Shown here in pieces: positions 1 through 8,429 of a stretch of DNA of 64,000 bases (positions are counted from its first letter, which is position 1; the number at the start of each line of letters is the position of its first letter). Origin of the DNA: Olsenella sp. An270 (lineage in GTDB: Bacteria; Actinomycetota; Coriobacteriia; Coriobacteriales; Atopobiaceae); NCBI RefSeq assembly GCF_002159735.1, contig NZ_NFJF01000002.1:62001-126000 (forward strand), in the 5' to 3' direction. The position numbers and the translations under genes are program-made. The notes below the pieces were generated by a model, which did no database searches, was not told where the DNA came from, and saw only the letters and a list, made by a program, of their open reading frames with translations.

Positions 1-35
1 CACTTGGCAGGCGGTTTCGCTGGGCGACTCGAGGG

Positions 36-200
36 AAAGCTGCCTTCAAAGCCGACTTGTGAATAGATTTCTGGAAGCCCGACGGGGTGGTGCCTAGGAC
101 GGGAGGGCAAACGCCCAGTTGTTTTTAATTCAATAAACAATGTTAGGTCACCACGCGGGAGAAATCTGTTCATAAGTCGGTTCTCAAGTCACTTTCTCCC
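36..200. repeat. Intergenic inverted-repeat element, copy 1
   Basis: Bases 36-77 (GCTGCCTTCAAAGCCGACTT, then GTGAATAGATTTC) reappear as an imperfect reverse complement at about 169-200 (GAAATCTGTTCATAAGTCGG, then TTCTCAAGTC). The same arms occur at 48272-48440, between selD and a YegP-like gene. The roughly 90 bases between the arms differ in the two copies. The element fills most of the 440-base gene-free start of the window. It could be a structured RNA or a miniature mobile element; no coding potential is seen. Confidence 0.6.
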
Positions 201-376
201 GTTTTGGCGTGCCGGGCGCCGCCGGCCGAGGGGCCGCGGGCAAGAAGAACGAACGACGCGTGTGGTGGTCGTGGAGTGGTTCTTCTGGCCATGCCGTTCG
301 CAGCCGCAAACGTACCGCCCGCGGCATCGCGAAAATTCCTCTTGAAACACTCTTGAAAAGTGGGAATATATGGGCT

Positions 377-403
377 AACAAACATTTTGTTTGGATACCA
401 GAC
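377..403. promoter_or_regulatory. Two overlapping dyads upstream of dpaL
   Basis: AACAAA-CAT-TTTGTT (377-391) overlaps GTTTGGATACCAGAC (389-403), an imperfect dyad. The second motif returns as a perfect dyad, GTTTGG-ATG-CCAAAC, at 9158-9172 ahead of the YjiM-like gene. The 12-mer CAAACATTTTGT recurs at 13394-13405 ahead of yqeB. Recurrence ahead of three purine/Se-Mo transcription units suggests a common regulator, which I cannot identify. Confidence 0.45.
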
Positions 404-440
404 AAAAAGTTGGTAAGCCCGAAGGAGCAAGGAGGAAGCG

Positions 441-1655
441 TTGAGCGAGAAGATCAAGTGGGTCGCCAACAAGATGCCTAAGAGCGACGACCGCCACCTC
501 GGCATCATGTCCCTCGAGAACGTGGAGGCGGCGCGCAGCTTCCACCAGAGCTTCCCGCAGTACGATGTCACCCCGCTCGCCAAGCTCGACGCGCTGGCGG
601 GCGAGCTCGGCCTCAAGAACCTGGCCGTGAAGGACGAGTCCTACCGCTTTGGCCTCAACGCCTTCAAGGTGCTCGGCGGCTCCTTCGCCATGGCCAACTA
701 CATCGCGGGCAAGATCGGCCGCCCGGTCTCCGAGATGACTTACGACTACCTCACGAGCGACGAGCTTGCGCGCGACTTCGGCCAGGCCACGTTCTTCACC
801 GCCACCGACGGCAACCACGGCCGCGGCGTTGCCTGGGCCGCCAACAAGCTGGGCCAGAAGGCCGTCGTGCACATGCCCAAGGGCAGCGTGAAGAGCCGCT
901 TTGACAACATCGCCGCCGAGGGCGCCGAGGTCACCATCGAGGACGTCAACTACGACGAGTGCGTCCGCATGGCGGCCGCCGAGGCCGAGGCCTGCGAGAA
1001 CGGCGTCATCGTGCAGGACACCGCCTGGGACGGCTACGAGGAGATTCCGTCCTGGATCATGGAGGGCTACGGCACCATGGCCTCCGAGGCGGCCGAGCAG
1101 TACGCGGCGGCCGGCGTGGAGCGCCCGACGCACGTCTTTGTGCAGGCCGGCGTCGGCAGCCTGGCCGGTGGCGTGGTGGGCTACTTCACCAACCTCTTCC
1201 CCGACAACCCGCCCACCTTTGTGGTGATGGAGGCCGACACCGCGGCCTGCCTCTACAAGGGTGCGCTCGCCGGCGACGGCGACCCGCGCATCGTGGACGG
1301 CGACATGCCCACGATCATGGCGGGCCTCGCCTGCGGCGAGCCCAACACGCTGGGCTGGGACATCCTGCGCAACCACGTGTCCGTGTTCGTGAGCTGCCCC
1401 AACTGGGTGGCTGCCAAGGGCATGCGCGTGCTCGGCGCCCCCAGGAAGGGCGACCCGCGCGTCATCTCCGGCGAGTCCGGCGCCGTGGGCGCGGGCCTCG
1501 TCACGACCCTCATGGAGTCCGACGAGTACGCCGAGCTCCGCGAGGCCATCGGCCTGGATGAGACGAGCTCCGTGCTGCTCTTCTCGACCGAGGGCGACAC
1601 GGACCCGGTGAACTACCGCAAGGTCGTGTGGGACGGCGCGTACCCCGCTGAGTAG
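441..1655 (+). CDS. dpaL: Diaminopropionate ammonia-lyase (YgeX/DpaL family)
   Basis: PLP-dependent fold-type II lyase that splits 2,3-diaminopropionate to pyruvate and two ammonia; in gut anaerobes the gene belongs to purine/urate breakdown clusters. The 404-residue product matches the family length (about 400). The PLP lysine is expected at K76 in FGLNAFKVLGG, and glycine-rich phosphate-binding segments such as ATDGNHGRG (about residues 115-125) are present. The start is TTG, chosen for the AGGAGG-type site ending about 6 bases upstream. It heads the purine operon and is followed by ygeY, with a hairpin made of an inverted pair of the window-wide GAGAAG motif between them. Confidence 0.93.
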   Translation: MSEKIKWVANKMPKSDDRHLGIMSLENVEAARSFHQSFPQYDVTPLAKLDALAGELGLKNLAVKDESYRFGLNAFKVLGGSFAMANYIAGKIGRPVSEMTYDYLTSDELARDFGQATFFTATDGNHGRGVAWAANKLGQKAVVHMPKGSVKSRFDNIAAEGAEVTIEDVNYDECVRMAAAEAEACENGVIVQDTAWDGYEEIPSWIMEGYGTMASEAAEQYAAAGVERPTHVFVQAGVGSLAGGVVGYFTNLFPDNPPTFVVMEADTAACLYKGALAGDGDPRIVDGDMPTIMAGLACGEPNTLGWDILRNHVSVFVSCPNWVAAKGMRVLGAPRKGDPRVISGESGAVGAGLVTTLMESDEYAELREAIGLDETSSVLLFSTEGDTDPVNYRKVVWDGAYPAE

Positions 1656-1662
1656 GGGAGAG

Positions 1663-1684
1663 CGAGAAGAACGGGTTCTTCTCG
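1663..1684. repeat. Inverted pair of the CGAGAAGAAC motif (hairpin)
   Basis: CGAGAAGAAC, two bases, then GTTCTTCTCG form a perfect 10-bp stem between dpaL and ygeY. Each arm is a copy of the dispersed GCGAGAAGAAC word. It has no U-tract, so it is unlikely to be a strong intrinsic terminator; it may trim or attenuate the transcript. Confidence 0.7.
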
Positions 1685-1727
1685 GCAGATGACTGGTAAC
1701 GAGGGCGTCAGAAAGGACGTAAGCAAA

Positions 1728-3134
1728 ATGGCCAAGGAACTGGATTTCGAGCAGATCAAGAGCGCGGCGGAGGCGTACGGCAAGGACATGACCGCCTTCC
1801 TGCGCGCCATGATCTCCCACCCGAGCGAGTCCTGCGAGGAGGGTGAGGTCGTGGCCTGCATCAAGGCCGAGATGGAGAAGCTCGGCTTTGACAAGGTCGA
1901 GGTCGACGGCCTGGGCAACGTCATCGGCTGGATGGGCGAGGGCGACAAGATCATCGCCATCGACTCCCACATCGACACCGTGGGCATCGGCAACCGCGAC
2001 AACTGGGAGGCCGACCCCTACGAGGGCTACGAGACCGACGAGCTCATCTACGGCCGCGGCGGCTCCGACCAGGAGGGCGGCATGGCCTCTGCCACGTACG
2101 CCGCGAAGATGATGAAGGACCTGGGCCTCATCCCCGAGGGCTACAAGATCATGGTCGTGGGCTCCGTCCAGGAGGAGGACTGCGACGGCATGTGCTGGCA
2201 GTACATCGTCAACAAGTACTTCGACGGCCCCGAGGACGCCCGCGAGAAGATCGAGTTCGTGATTTCCACCGAGCCCACCGACGGCGGCATCTACCGAGGG
2301 CATCGCGGCCGCATGGAGATCCGCGTTGACGTGCACGGCGTCTCCTGCCACGGCTCCGCGCCCGACCGCGGCGACAACGCCATCTACAAGATGGCCGACA
2401 TCATCGCCGACGTCCGCGCCCTCAACAACAACGGCTGCGACGAGTCCACCGACATCAAGGGCCTCGTCAAGATGCTCGACCCCAAGTACAACCCCGAGCA
2501 CTTTGAGGACGCGCGCTTCCTGGGCCGCGGCACCTGCACCGTGTCGCAGATCTTCTACACCTCGCCCAGCCGCTGCGCCGTGGCCGACAGCTGCGCGATC
2601 TCCATCGACCGCCGCATGACCGCCGGCGAGACCTGGGACTCCTGCCTCCAGGAGATCCGCGACCTGCCGTCCGTCAAGAAGTACGGCGACGACGTCAAGG
2701 TCTCCATGTACATGTACGATCGCCCGAGCTGGAAGGGCACCGTCTACGAGACCGAGGCCTACTTCCCCACGTGGATCAACGCCGAGAGCGCCGCTCACGT
2801 CCAGGCCCTCGTCGACGCGCACCACGCGCTCTACGGCGAGGAGCGCATCGGCTGCGAGCCGTCCATGGACAAGCGCGCCGGCCGTCCGCTCACGGACAAG
2901 TGGACCTTCTCGACCAACTGCGTGTCCATCCAGGGCCGCTACGGCATCCCGTGCGTGGGCTTTGGCCCCGGCGCCGAGAGCCAGGCGCACGCGCCCAACG
3001 AGGTCACCTACAAGCAGGACCTCGTGACCTGCGCCGCGCTCTACACCGCCGCGCTCAACCTCTACGACCCGTCCAAGAAGACCGGCGACGTCACCGTCTT
3101 CCGCGCCGGCGCCACCGACAACGACATCCAGTAG
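1728..3134 (+). CDS. ygeY: YgeY-family M20 metallohydrolase
   Basis: M20/ArgE-DapE-type zinc hydrolase of 468 residues. Metal ligands are visible in order: DSHIDT (about residues 82-87), [10 protein letters not shown] (about 110-119), EED (about 145-147), a late HAPNE stretch near the C-terminus, and the dimerisation segment [17 protein letters not shown] near 205-220. In the enterobacterial and gut-anaerobe clusters it follows ygeX, as here; its substrate is probably a ureido or acyl-diaminopropionate purine fragment (inference). ATG 1728 is preferred to the in-frame ATG at 1689 because an AAAGGACG site lies just ahead and the family starts close to this point. Confidence 0.9.
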   Translation: MAKELDFEQIKSAAEAYGKDMTAFLRAMISHPSESCEEGEVVACIKAEMEKLGFDKVEVDGLGNVIGWMGEGDKIIAIDSHIDTVGIGNRDNWEADPYEGYETDELIYGRGGSDQEGGMASATYAAKMMKDLGLIPEGYKIMVVGSVQEEDCDGMCWQYIVNKYFDGPEDAREKIEFVISTEPTDGGIYRGHRGRMEIRVDVHGVSCHGSAPDRGDNAIYKMADIIADVRALNNNGCDESTDIKGLVKMLDPKYNPEHFEDARFLGRGTCTVSQIFYTSPSRCAVADSCAISIDRRMTAGETWDSCLQEIRDLPSVKKYGDDVKVSMYMYDRPSWKGTVYETEAYFPTWINAESAAHVQALVDAHHALYGEERIGCEPSMDKRAGRPLTDKWTFSTNCVSIQGRYGIPCVGFGPGAESQAHAPNEVTYKQDLVTCAALYTAALNLYDPSKKTGDVTVFRAGATDNDIQ

Positions 3135-3165
3135 ACGCTCTGACCCACACAGAAAGGAAACAACC

Positions 3166-4368
3166 ATGGCCAAGGACTTCTCCGCGCTCCTCGACGAGCT
3201 CAAGGGCTACGACTTCTCCGGCATGTATGACGCCGACTTCCTGCACACCTGGGACAAGACCGCCGACGAGCTGCGCGCGCTCTACGCCGTGGCCGCCGCC
3301 CTGCGCAACCTCCGCGAGCGCAACATCTCGCCGCGCATCTTTGACTCCGGCCTCGCCGTCTCGCTGTTCCGCGACAACTCCACGCGCACGCGCTTCTCGT
3401 TCTCCAAGGCCACGAACCTCCTGGGCCTCCAGCTCCAGGACCTCGACGAGAAGAAGTCCCAGATCGCCCACGGCGAGACCGTCCGCGAGACCGCCACGAT
3501 GATCTCCTTCATGGCCGACGTCATCGGCATCCGCGACGACATGTACATCGGCGCCGGCGACGCCTACATGGCCGAGGTCGCCGAGTCCGTCGCCGAGGCC
3601 TACGCCGACGGCGTGCTCGACCACCGTCCCACGCTCATCTCCCTGCAGTCCGACTCCGACCACCCCACCCAGTCCTCCGCCGACATGCTCTACCTCATCG
3701 AGGAGTTTGGCGGCCTGGAGAACCTCCGCGGCAAGAAGGTGGCCGTGACCTGGGCCTACTCCCCGAGCTACGGCAAGCCGCTCTCCTGCCCGCAGTCGCT
3801 CATCTCGCTGCTGCCGCGCTTTGGCGTGGACGTCACGCTGGCCCACCCCGAGGGCTACGACCTCATGGGCGACCGCGTGGAGGCCGCCAAGGCCTACGCC
3901 GCCGAGTCCGGCTGCACCTTCAAGCAGGTGAACACCATGGAGGAGGCCTTCGAGGGCGCCGACATCGTCATCCCCAAGAGCTGGGCGCCCTACGCCGCCA
4001 TGGAGCAGCGCACCAAGCTCTACGCCGCGGGCGACGACGAGGGCATCAAGGCCCTGGAGAAGGAGCTTCTCGCCCAGAACGCCACCCACATGGACTGGTG
4101 CTCCACGCGCGAGCTCATGGCGAAGACCGCCAACGGCGACGACACGATCTACATGCACCCGCTGCCCGCCGACATCTCCGGCGTCTCCTGCGAGCACGGC
4201 GAGGTCATGGCCGACGTCTTTGACATGCACCGCGTGGGCATGTACAAGGAGGCCAGCTACAAGCCGTACGCCATCGCGGCCATGATCTTCCTGCAGAAAG
4301 TCAAGGACCCCGTGGCCACGCTCGCCGCGCTCGAGGCGGCCGGCAAGCCCCGCTGGAACCAGGCCTAG
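3166..4368 (+). CDS. ygeW: YgeW-type knotted carbamoyltransferase
   Basis: Aspartate/ornithine transcarbamoylase superfamily member of 400 residues. The carbamoyl-phosphate site STRTRFSF is at about 72-79, DHPTQSSAD follows in the middle, and HPLPADISG lies near 325. The ATG follows AAAGGAAACAACC. YgeW-type enzymes act in anaerobic purine breakdown, where phosphorolysis of a ureido compound would yield carbamoyl phosphate for the carbamate kinase just downstream. The order ygeX-ygeY-ygeW-arcC supports that role. A clear terminator or attenuator hairpin separates it from arcC. Confidence 0.92.
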   Translation: MAKDFSALLDELKGYDFSGMYDADFLHTWDKTADELRALYAVAAALRNLRERNISPRIFDSGLAVSLFRDNSTRTRFSFSKATNLLGLQLQDLDEKKSQIAHGETVRETATMISFMADVIGIRDDMYIGAGDAYMAEVAESVAEAYADGVLDHRPTLISLQSDSDHPTQSSADMLYLIEEFGGLENLRGKKVAVTWAYSPSYGKPLSCPQSLISLLPRFGVDVTLAHPEGYDLMGDRVEAAKAYAAESGCTFKQVNTMEEAFEGADIVIPKSWAPYAAMEQRTKLYAAGDDEGIKALEKELLAQNATHMDWCSTRELMAKTANGDDTIYMHPLPADISGVSCEHGEVMADVFDMHRVGMYKEASYKPYAIAAMIFLQKVKDPVATLAALEAAGKPRWNQA

Positions 4369-4385
4369 TCGCTCGATTCCCCAGA

Positions 4386-4424
4386 GTTGCCTAGAGGGGG
4401 AGCGCCCCTTCTAGGCAACTTTTC
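4386..4424 (+). terminator. Rho-independent terminator/attenuator between ygeW and arcC
   Basis: Stem GTTGCCTAGA (4386-4395) pairs with TCTAGGCAAC (4410-4419), extended inside by GGGG/CCCC, and is followed by TTTT. It lies inside an otherwise co-directional gene string, so it probably lowers rather than ends transcription into arcC. Confidence 0.85.
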
Positions 4425-4441
4425 TATTCAGGAGAGGAACC

Positions 4442-5383
4442 ATGGGTAAGAGAATCGTCATCGCCCTGGGCGGCAACGCGCTGGGCAAGAACCTGCCGGA
4501 GCAGATGGAGGCGGTCAAGCACACGGCGCGCGCCATCGTGGACCTCATCGAGCAGGGCAACGAGGTCGTGGTGGCCCACGGCAATGGCCCGCAGGTGGGC
4601 ATGATCCAGGAGGCCATGACGCAGCTCACGCGCTCCGACCCCGAGAAGTACATCCCGTGCCCGCTGTCGGTCTGCGTGGCCATGAGCCAGGGCTACATCG
4701 GCTACGACCTGCAGAACGCGCTGCGCGAGGAGATGCTGGACCGCGGAATCGAGATGGGCGCCGCCACGGTGCTCACGCAGGTGGAGGTGGACCCGGAGGA
4801 CCCGGCGTTCGCCAACCCCACCAAGCCGATCGGCGCCTTCATGACGCGCGAGGAGGCCGACCGCATGATCGCCGAGCGCGGCTATGACGTGATCGAGGAC
4901 GCCGGGCGCGGGTACCGCCGCGTGGTGGCCTCGCCCAAGCCCGTGGGCATCGTGGAGCTGGACACCATCCGCTCGCTCGTCGAGACCAACCACGTGGTCA
5001 TCGCCTGCGGTGGCGGCGGCATCCCGGTCTTCCACACCGAGGGCCACCACCTCAAGGGCGCCGCGGCGGTCATCGACAAGGACTTCGCGGCGGCGCGCCT
5101 GGCCGAGCAGCTGGACGCCGACTTCCTGGTGATCCTCACGGCCGTGGAGAAGGTGGCCGTGAACTTTGGCAAGCCCGACCAACAGTGGCTGGACGAGCTC
5201 ACGCCCGAGACCGCGGCGCGCTACATCGAGGAGGGCCAGTTCGCGCCCGGCTCGATGCTGCCCAAGGTGGAGGCCGCGCTCGCCTTCGCGCAGTCCGGCG
5301 AGGGCCGCTCGTCGCTCATCACGCTCCTCGACCGGGCGGCCGACGGAATCGCGGGCAAGACGGGTACCATCGTACGTGGCTAG
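4442..5383 (+). CDS. arcC: Carbamate kinase
   Basis: Transfers the phosphate of carbamoyl phosphate to ADP, giving ATP, ammonia and CO2: the energy-yielding last step of the pathway started by YgeW. The 313-residue length is typical. ALGGNAL at the N-terminus, VAHGNGPQVG near 39-48 and ACGGGGIPV near 182 are amino-acid kinase family nucleotide and substrate motifs. GGAGAGG precedes the ATG. The 3' end runs to 40 bases before the ModE-MocA fusion gene, and a copy of GGCGAGAAGGACG sits in that junction. Confidence 0.95.
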   Translation: MGKRIVIALGGNALGKNLPEQMEAVKHTARAIVDLIEQGNEVVVAHGNGPQVGMIQEAMTQLTRSDPEKYIPCPLSVCVAMSQGYIGYDLQNALREEMLDRGIEMGAATVLTQVEVDPEDPAFANPTKPIGAFMTREEADRMIAERGYDVIEDAGRGYRRVVASPKPVGIVELDTIRSLVETNHVVIACGGGGIPVFHTEGHHLKGAAAVIDKDFAAARLAEQLDADFLVILTAVEKVAVNFGKPDQQWLDELTPETAARYIEEGQFAPGSMLPKVEAALAFAQSGEGRSSLITLLDRAADGIAGKTGTIVRG

Positions 5384-5396
5384 CAAGGGCGCGGCG

Positions 5397-5409
5397 GGCG
5401 AGAAGGACG
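5397..5409 (+). repeat. Copy of GGCGAGAAGGACG at the arcC/mocA junction
   Basis: Exact copy of the extended dispersed motif between the arcC stop and the next ATG. It lies about 15 bases ahead of the ATG, so AGAAGGA could double as a weak ribosome-binding site, but most other copies are not placed to do this. Confidence 0.75.
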
Positions 5410-5423
5410 GTGGGGCGCGCGGC

Positions 5424-6377
5424 ATGAGACCCGACCTCAGGGCATATCTTCTGGGCGACGACGGGCACCGGGTCTTTGGGCCCGGTCCGGTCGAGCTGCT
5501 GGAGCGCGTGGGCGAGCTGGGCAGCCTGCGCGCCGCCGCGATTGACATGGGCATGGCCTACACCAAGGCCACGCGCCTCGTGCACGACGCCGAGCAGGCC
5601 TTTGGCTTCGCGCTCACCGAGCGGACCGTGGGCGGCTCCGGGGGCGGCGGCTCGCAGCTCACCGCCGAGGCGCGCGAGCTGATCGAGCGCTACCGCGCGT
5701 TCGAGCGCACGAGCCGCTGGGCGCTCTCCGCCGCCTACGAGACGTGCTTCTCGGGCTTTGCCGACGTGGCCCGCCTGGGCTGCGTGGTCATGGCGTCCGG
5801 CGAGGGCGCGCGCTTTGGCGGCGAGCCGGGCGAGAAGCTCGTGGCGCCGCTGGCCGGCACGGCCGTGCTGGAGCGCACGCTCGCCGCGCTGCCGGCGGGT
5901 CTCCTGGACGTCGTGGTGGTGACGCGCTGGGACGCGGTCGAGGAGCTGTGCGAGCGGCTTGGCGTTCGCTGCGTGCGCGCGGCGGGCCCGCTCAAGAGCG
6001 ACACGATGCGCGCGGGCCTGGAGGCGCTGGGGCATCGCGCCGGCTGTCTCTTCGTGACCGGTGACCAGCCGCTCCTGAGCGAGAGGAGCGTGCGCGCGCT
6101 GGTGGCCGCGCTCACGCGAGAGCCCACGGCGATCGTGCGCCTGAGCTGGCGCGGTCGCCCGGCGAATCCGGTGCTCTGGCCGAACGACACGCTGGGCGCG
6201 CTGGCTCGGCTGGAGGGCGACACGGGAGGGCGCGTCCTTCTCGCCGGCCATGCCGAGCTGGAGGGTCGCGTGCGCCTGGTCGAGGCCGCCGACGAGTGGG
6301 AGCTCGCCGACGTGGACACGCCCGAGGACCTGGCGCGCCTCGAGGGTGCGCTGGCCGAGAGAGGGGAGAGCCGATGA
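5424..6377 (+). CDS. mocA: ModE-like winged helix fused to MocA/MobA-like nucleotidyltransferase
   Basis: 317 residues. Residues about 1-95 resemble the N-terminal DNA-binding domain of the molybdate regulator ModE: a winged helix followed by the characteristic VGGSGGGGSQLT stretch. Residues about 110-310 are a MobA-like nucleotidyltransferase (MASGEGARFGGEPGEK nucleotide site, VTGDQPLL metal site, DVDTPEDL near the C-terminus), the MocA/YgfJ family that makes molybdopterin cytosine dinucleotide and accompanies Se-dependent molybdenum hydroxylases. ModE's molybdate-binding TOBE domains are absent, so any Mo sensing would have to use the transferase domain (inference). An in-frame GTG at 5376 is an alternative start. 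Its 3' end overlaps the next gene as ATGA. Confidence 0.85.
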   Translation: MRPDLRAYLLGDDGHRVFGPGPVELLERVGELGSLRAAAIDMGMAYTKATRLVHDAEQAFGFALTERTVGGSGGGGSQLTAEARELIERYRAFERTSRWALSAAYETCFSGFADVARLGCVVMASGEGARFGGEPGEKLVAPLAGTAVLERTLAALPAGLLDVVVVTRWDAVEELCERLGVRCVRAAGPLKSDTMRAGLEALGHRAGCLFVTGDQPLLSERSVRALVAALTREPTAIVRLSWRGRPANPVLWPNDTLGALARLEGDTGGRVLLAGHAELEGRVRLVEAADEWELADVDTPEDLARLEGALAERGESR

Positions 6378-7747
6378 GGAGGATCCTGGCAAACGGCACG
6401 CTGGTTACGCCTGATGGTCTGCGCCACGCCGACCTCGCGCTGGAGGGCGAGAAGATCGCGGAGATTTCCGCGCGCATCGAGCCCGGGCTCACGGACGTCG
6501 TCGAGGACGTGAGCGGCTGCTGGGTGTTCCCCGGCTTCATCGACGCGCACACCCACCTGCAGTGCTGGACCGGCATGGACTGGACGGCCGACAGCTTTGA
6601 GACCGGCACGCGCGCCGCTGCCTGCGGCGGCACCACCTGCATCGTGGACTACGCCACGGCCGACCGCGGCGTGACGATGGACGAGGCGCTGGCCGAGTGG
6701 CACGCGCGCGCCGAGGGCGGCAGCGGCTGCACGGCCAACTACGGCTTCCACATGGCGATCGCCGAGTGGGGCGAGGACTCGCCGGGGCAGATGCGCCGCA
6801 TGCGCGAGGCGGGCGTGAGCAGCTTCAAGACCTACCTCGCCTACGACCACCTGCGGCTCTCCGACGCGGAGACGCTGCGCTGCCTGGAGGTCGTGCGCGA
6901 CCTGGACGCCGTGCTCTGCGTGCACTGCGAGAACGGCGACGTGGTGAACGAGCTGCAGCGTCAGGTGCTCGCCGAGGGCATCACGGGCCCGGAGGGGCAC
7001 CCGCTCTCCCGCCCGGCCGAGGCCGAGGCGGACGCCGTGAGCCGCCTGCTCTATCTGGCACAGATCGCGGGCGCGCGTGTCAACGTGGTGCACCTGTCCA
7101 CGGAGCTCGGCCTTCTCGCCGTGCGCGCCGCCCGTGCCCGCGGCCAGCGGGGCGTCTACGTGGAGACCTGCCCGCAGTACCTCACGCTGGACGACGCGCG
7201 CTACCTCGAGGCCGGTGACGACGGCTTCGCGGGCGCCAAGTACGTGATGAGCCCTCCGCTGCGCAAGCCGCGTGATGTGCGCGCCCTGCGCGAGGCGGTG
7301 CTCGCCGGCGAGGTGGACTCCATCGCGACGGACCATTGCTCGTTCAACCTGCACGGCCAGAAGGACCGCGGCCGCGGCGACTTCACCAAGATTCCCAACG
7401 GCGGCCCCGGCATCGAGCACCGCCCGGCCGTGATGGCCACGACCTTCGAGGGCCAGCTCGGGCCCGAGGGACTCTGCCGCCTGCTGTCGGAGGGCCCGGC
7501 GCGCACCTTCGGCCTGTGGCCGGAGCGCGGGCGCCTGGCCGTGGGCGCCGCCGCCGACGTCTGCGTGTGGGACCCCTCCGCGCGCTGGACCATCAGCGCC
7601 GCGACCCAGCACCAGGCCGTGGACTACACGCCGTGGGAGGGCCTCGAGGCGCACGGTCGCGCGCACCTCGTCTACGTGGGCGGCGAGCTCGTGGCCCGCG
7701 ACGGCGAACCCTGCGGCCCCACCCCCGGCCGCTACGTGGCACGATAG
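6374..7747 (+). CDS. hydA: Dihydropyrimidinase/hydantoinase-family amidohydrolase
   Basis: Cyclic-amide hydrolase of 457 residues with the metal signature DAHTHLQ (about residue 56), the lysine to be carboxylated in SSFKTYLAY (about 153), HCENGD (about 182), VHLST and TDHCSF. Related enzymes (HydA/HyuA) open the ring of hydantoins or dihydropyrimidines; in purine-degrading gut bacteria a homologue sits beside ygeX, ygeY, ygeW and ssnA genes, so a purine-derived ring is the likely substrate. It overlaps mocA by four bases, indicating translational coupling. The exact substrate cannot be read from sequence. Confidence 0.9.
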   Translation: MRRILANGTLVTPDGLRHADLALEGEKIAEISARIEPGLTDVVEDVSGCWVFPGFIDAHTHLQCWTGMDWTADSFETGTRAAACGGTTCIVDYATADRGVTMDEALAEWHARAEGGSGCTANYGFHMAIAEWGEDSPGQMRRMREAGVSSFKTYLAYDHLRLSDAETLRCLEVVRDLDAVLCVHCENGDVVNELQRQVLAEGITGPEGHPLSRPAEAEADAVSRLLYLAQIAGARVNVVHLSTELGLLAVRAARARGQRGVYVETCPQYLTLDDARYLEAGDDGFAGAKYVMSPPLRKPRDVRALREAVLAGEVDSIATDHCSFNLHGQKDRGRGDFTKIPNGGPGIEHRPAVMATTFEGQLGPEGLCRLLSEGPARTFGLWPERGRLAVGAAADVCVWDPSARWTISAATQHQAVDYTPWEGLEAHGRAHLVYVGGELVARDGEPCGPTPGRYVAR

Positions 7748-7799
7748 TCACCAGTCAGTCGTAAAGCGGGGACATCCCCCTCAAGCAAAGGAGAAGAAC

Positions 7800-8186
7800 A
7801 TGGCAATCGAGGCAATCGTCACCGACAAGGCGCCCGCGGCGCTCGGCCCCTACTCCGCCGCCGTTGCGGCCCCGGCCACCAAGGCCATCCACGTGTCCGG
7901 CCAGCTGCCGATCGACCCGGCCACCGGCGAGTTCGCCGGCGAGGACATCCAGGCCCAGACGCGTCAGAGCCTCACCAACATCAAGAACATCCTCGAGGCC
8001 GCCGGCGCCTCCATGGCCGACGTCGCCGAGGTCACCGTCCTTCTCGACGACATCGCCGACTTCGCGGCCATGAACGAGGTCTACGGCGAGTTCTTCGCCG
8101 CGCCGTACCCCAGCCGCGCCGCCTTCGAGGTGGCTGCGCTGCCCAAGGCCGCCAAGGTCGAGATTAAGGCCGTGGCTTACCTGTAG
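7800..8186 (+). CDS. ridA: RidA family (YjgF/YER057c) deaminase
   Basis: 128 residues, the usual length. The family hallmarks are present: GPYSAAV near the N-terminus, VSGQLPIDPATG, TRQSLTNIKNILEAAG and the C-terminal YPSRAAFEVAALPK with the conserved arginine. RidA proteins hydrolyse reactive enamine/imine products of PLP-dependent lyases. Here it closes an operon headed by a PLP lyase that makes 2-aminoacrylate-type intermediates, a natural pairing. A good AAAGGAG site precedes the ATG, and a large hairpin follows the stop codon. Confidence 0.95.
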   Translation: MAIEAIVTDKAPAALGPYSAAVAAPATKAIHVSGQLPIDPATGEFAGEDIQAQTRQSLTNIKNILEAAGASMADVAEVTVLLDDIADFAAMNEVYGEFFAAPYPSRAAFEVAALPKAAKVEIKAVAYL

Positions 8187-8210
8187 GCAGGGCCTCACGC
8201 GCGGGGGACG

Positions 8211-8290
8211 GCCCGTCACGCTTCACGGAGAGTGTTCGCGCTTTGCGCTCAGAACTCTCGCTTAGAAGCGTGGCGGGCGTCCGCCGTTTT
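8211..8290 (+). terminator. Long hairpin after ridA, probable terminator
   Basis: GCCCGTCACGCTTC (8211-8224) pairs with GAAGCGTGGCGGGC (8265-8278) with one G-U; inside, GAGAGTGTTC pairs with GAACTCTC. GTTTT follows a few bases later. It lies at the convergent end of the purine operon and yqeC and is the likely end of both transcripts. Confidence 0.6.
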
Positions 8291-8314
8291 GGTCCTCAGG
8301 TGCTGGGTGGTTTC

Positions 8315-8429
8315 CTTCCGGGTGTGTACGAAGTTGCAAGTCTGATGTTCTTGTCGGCGGGGCATCTAGCTGCGGGTTTGTAATCGTTAGGTAACCTATC
8401 AATAGCTTAATCTTGTGCACACCCGGAAG
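8315..8429. repeat. Palindrome-ended intergenic element (115 bp)
   Basis: CTTCCGGGTGTGTACGAAG (8315-8333) and CTTGTGCACACCCGGAAG (8412-8429) are near-perfect inverted ends. The right arm runs into the last codons of yqeC. Size and layout resemble the two 128-132 bp elements at 18.2-18.5 kb, but the arms differ in sequence. Confidence 0.5.

Noticed and set aside
375-3203. A 942-residue open frame antisense to the purine genes, and similar long antisense frames across the window
   Set aside because: They are valine/histidine/alanine/arginine-rich shadows of GC-rich coding strands, with no family motifs or ribosome-binding sites.
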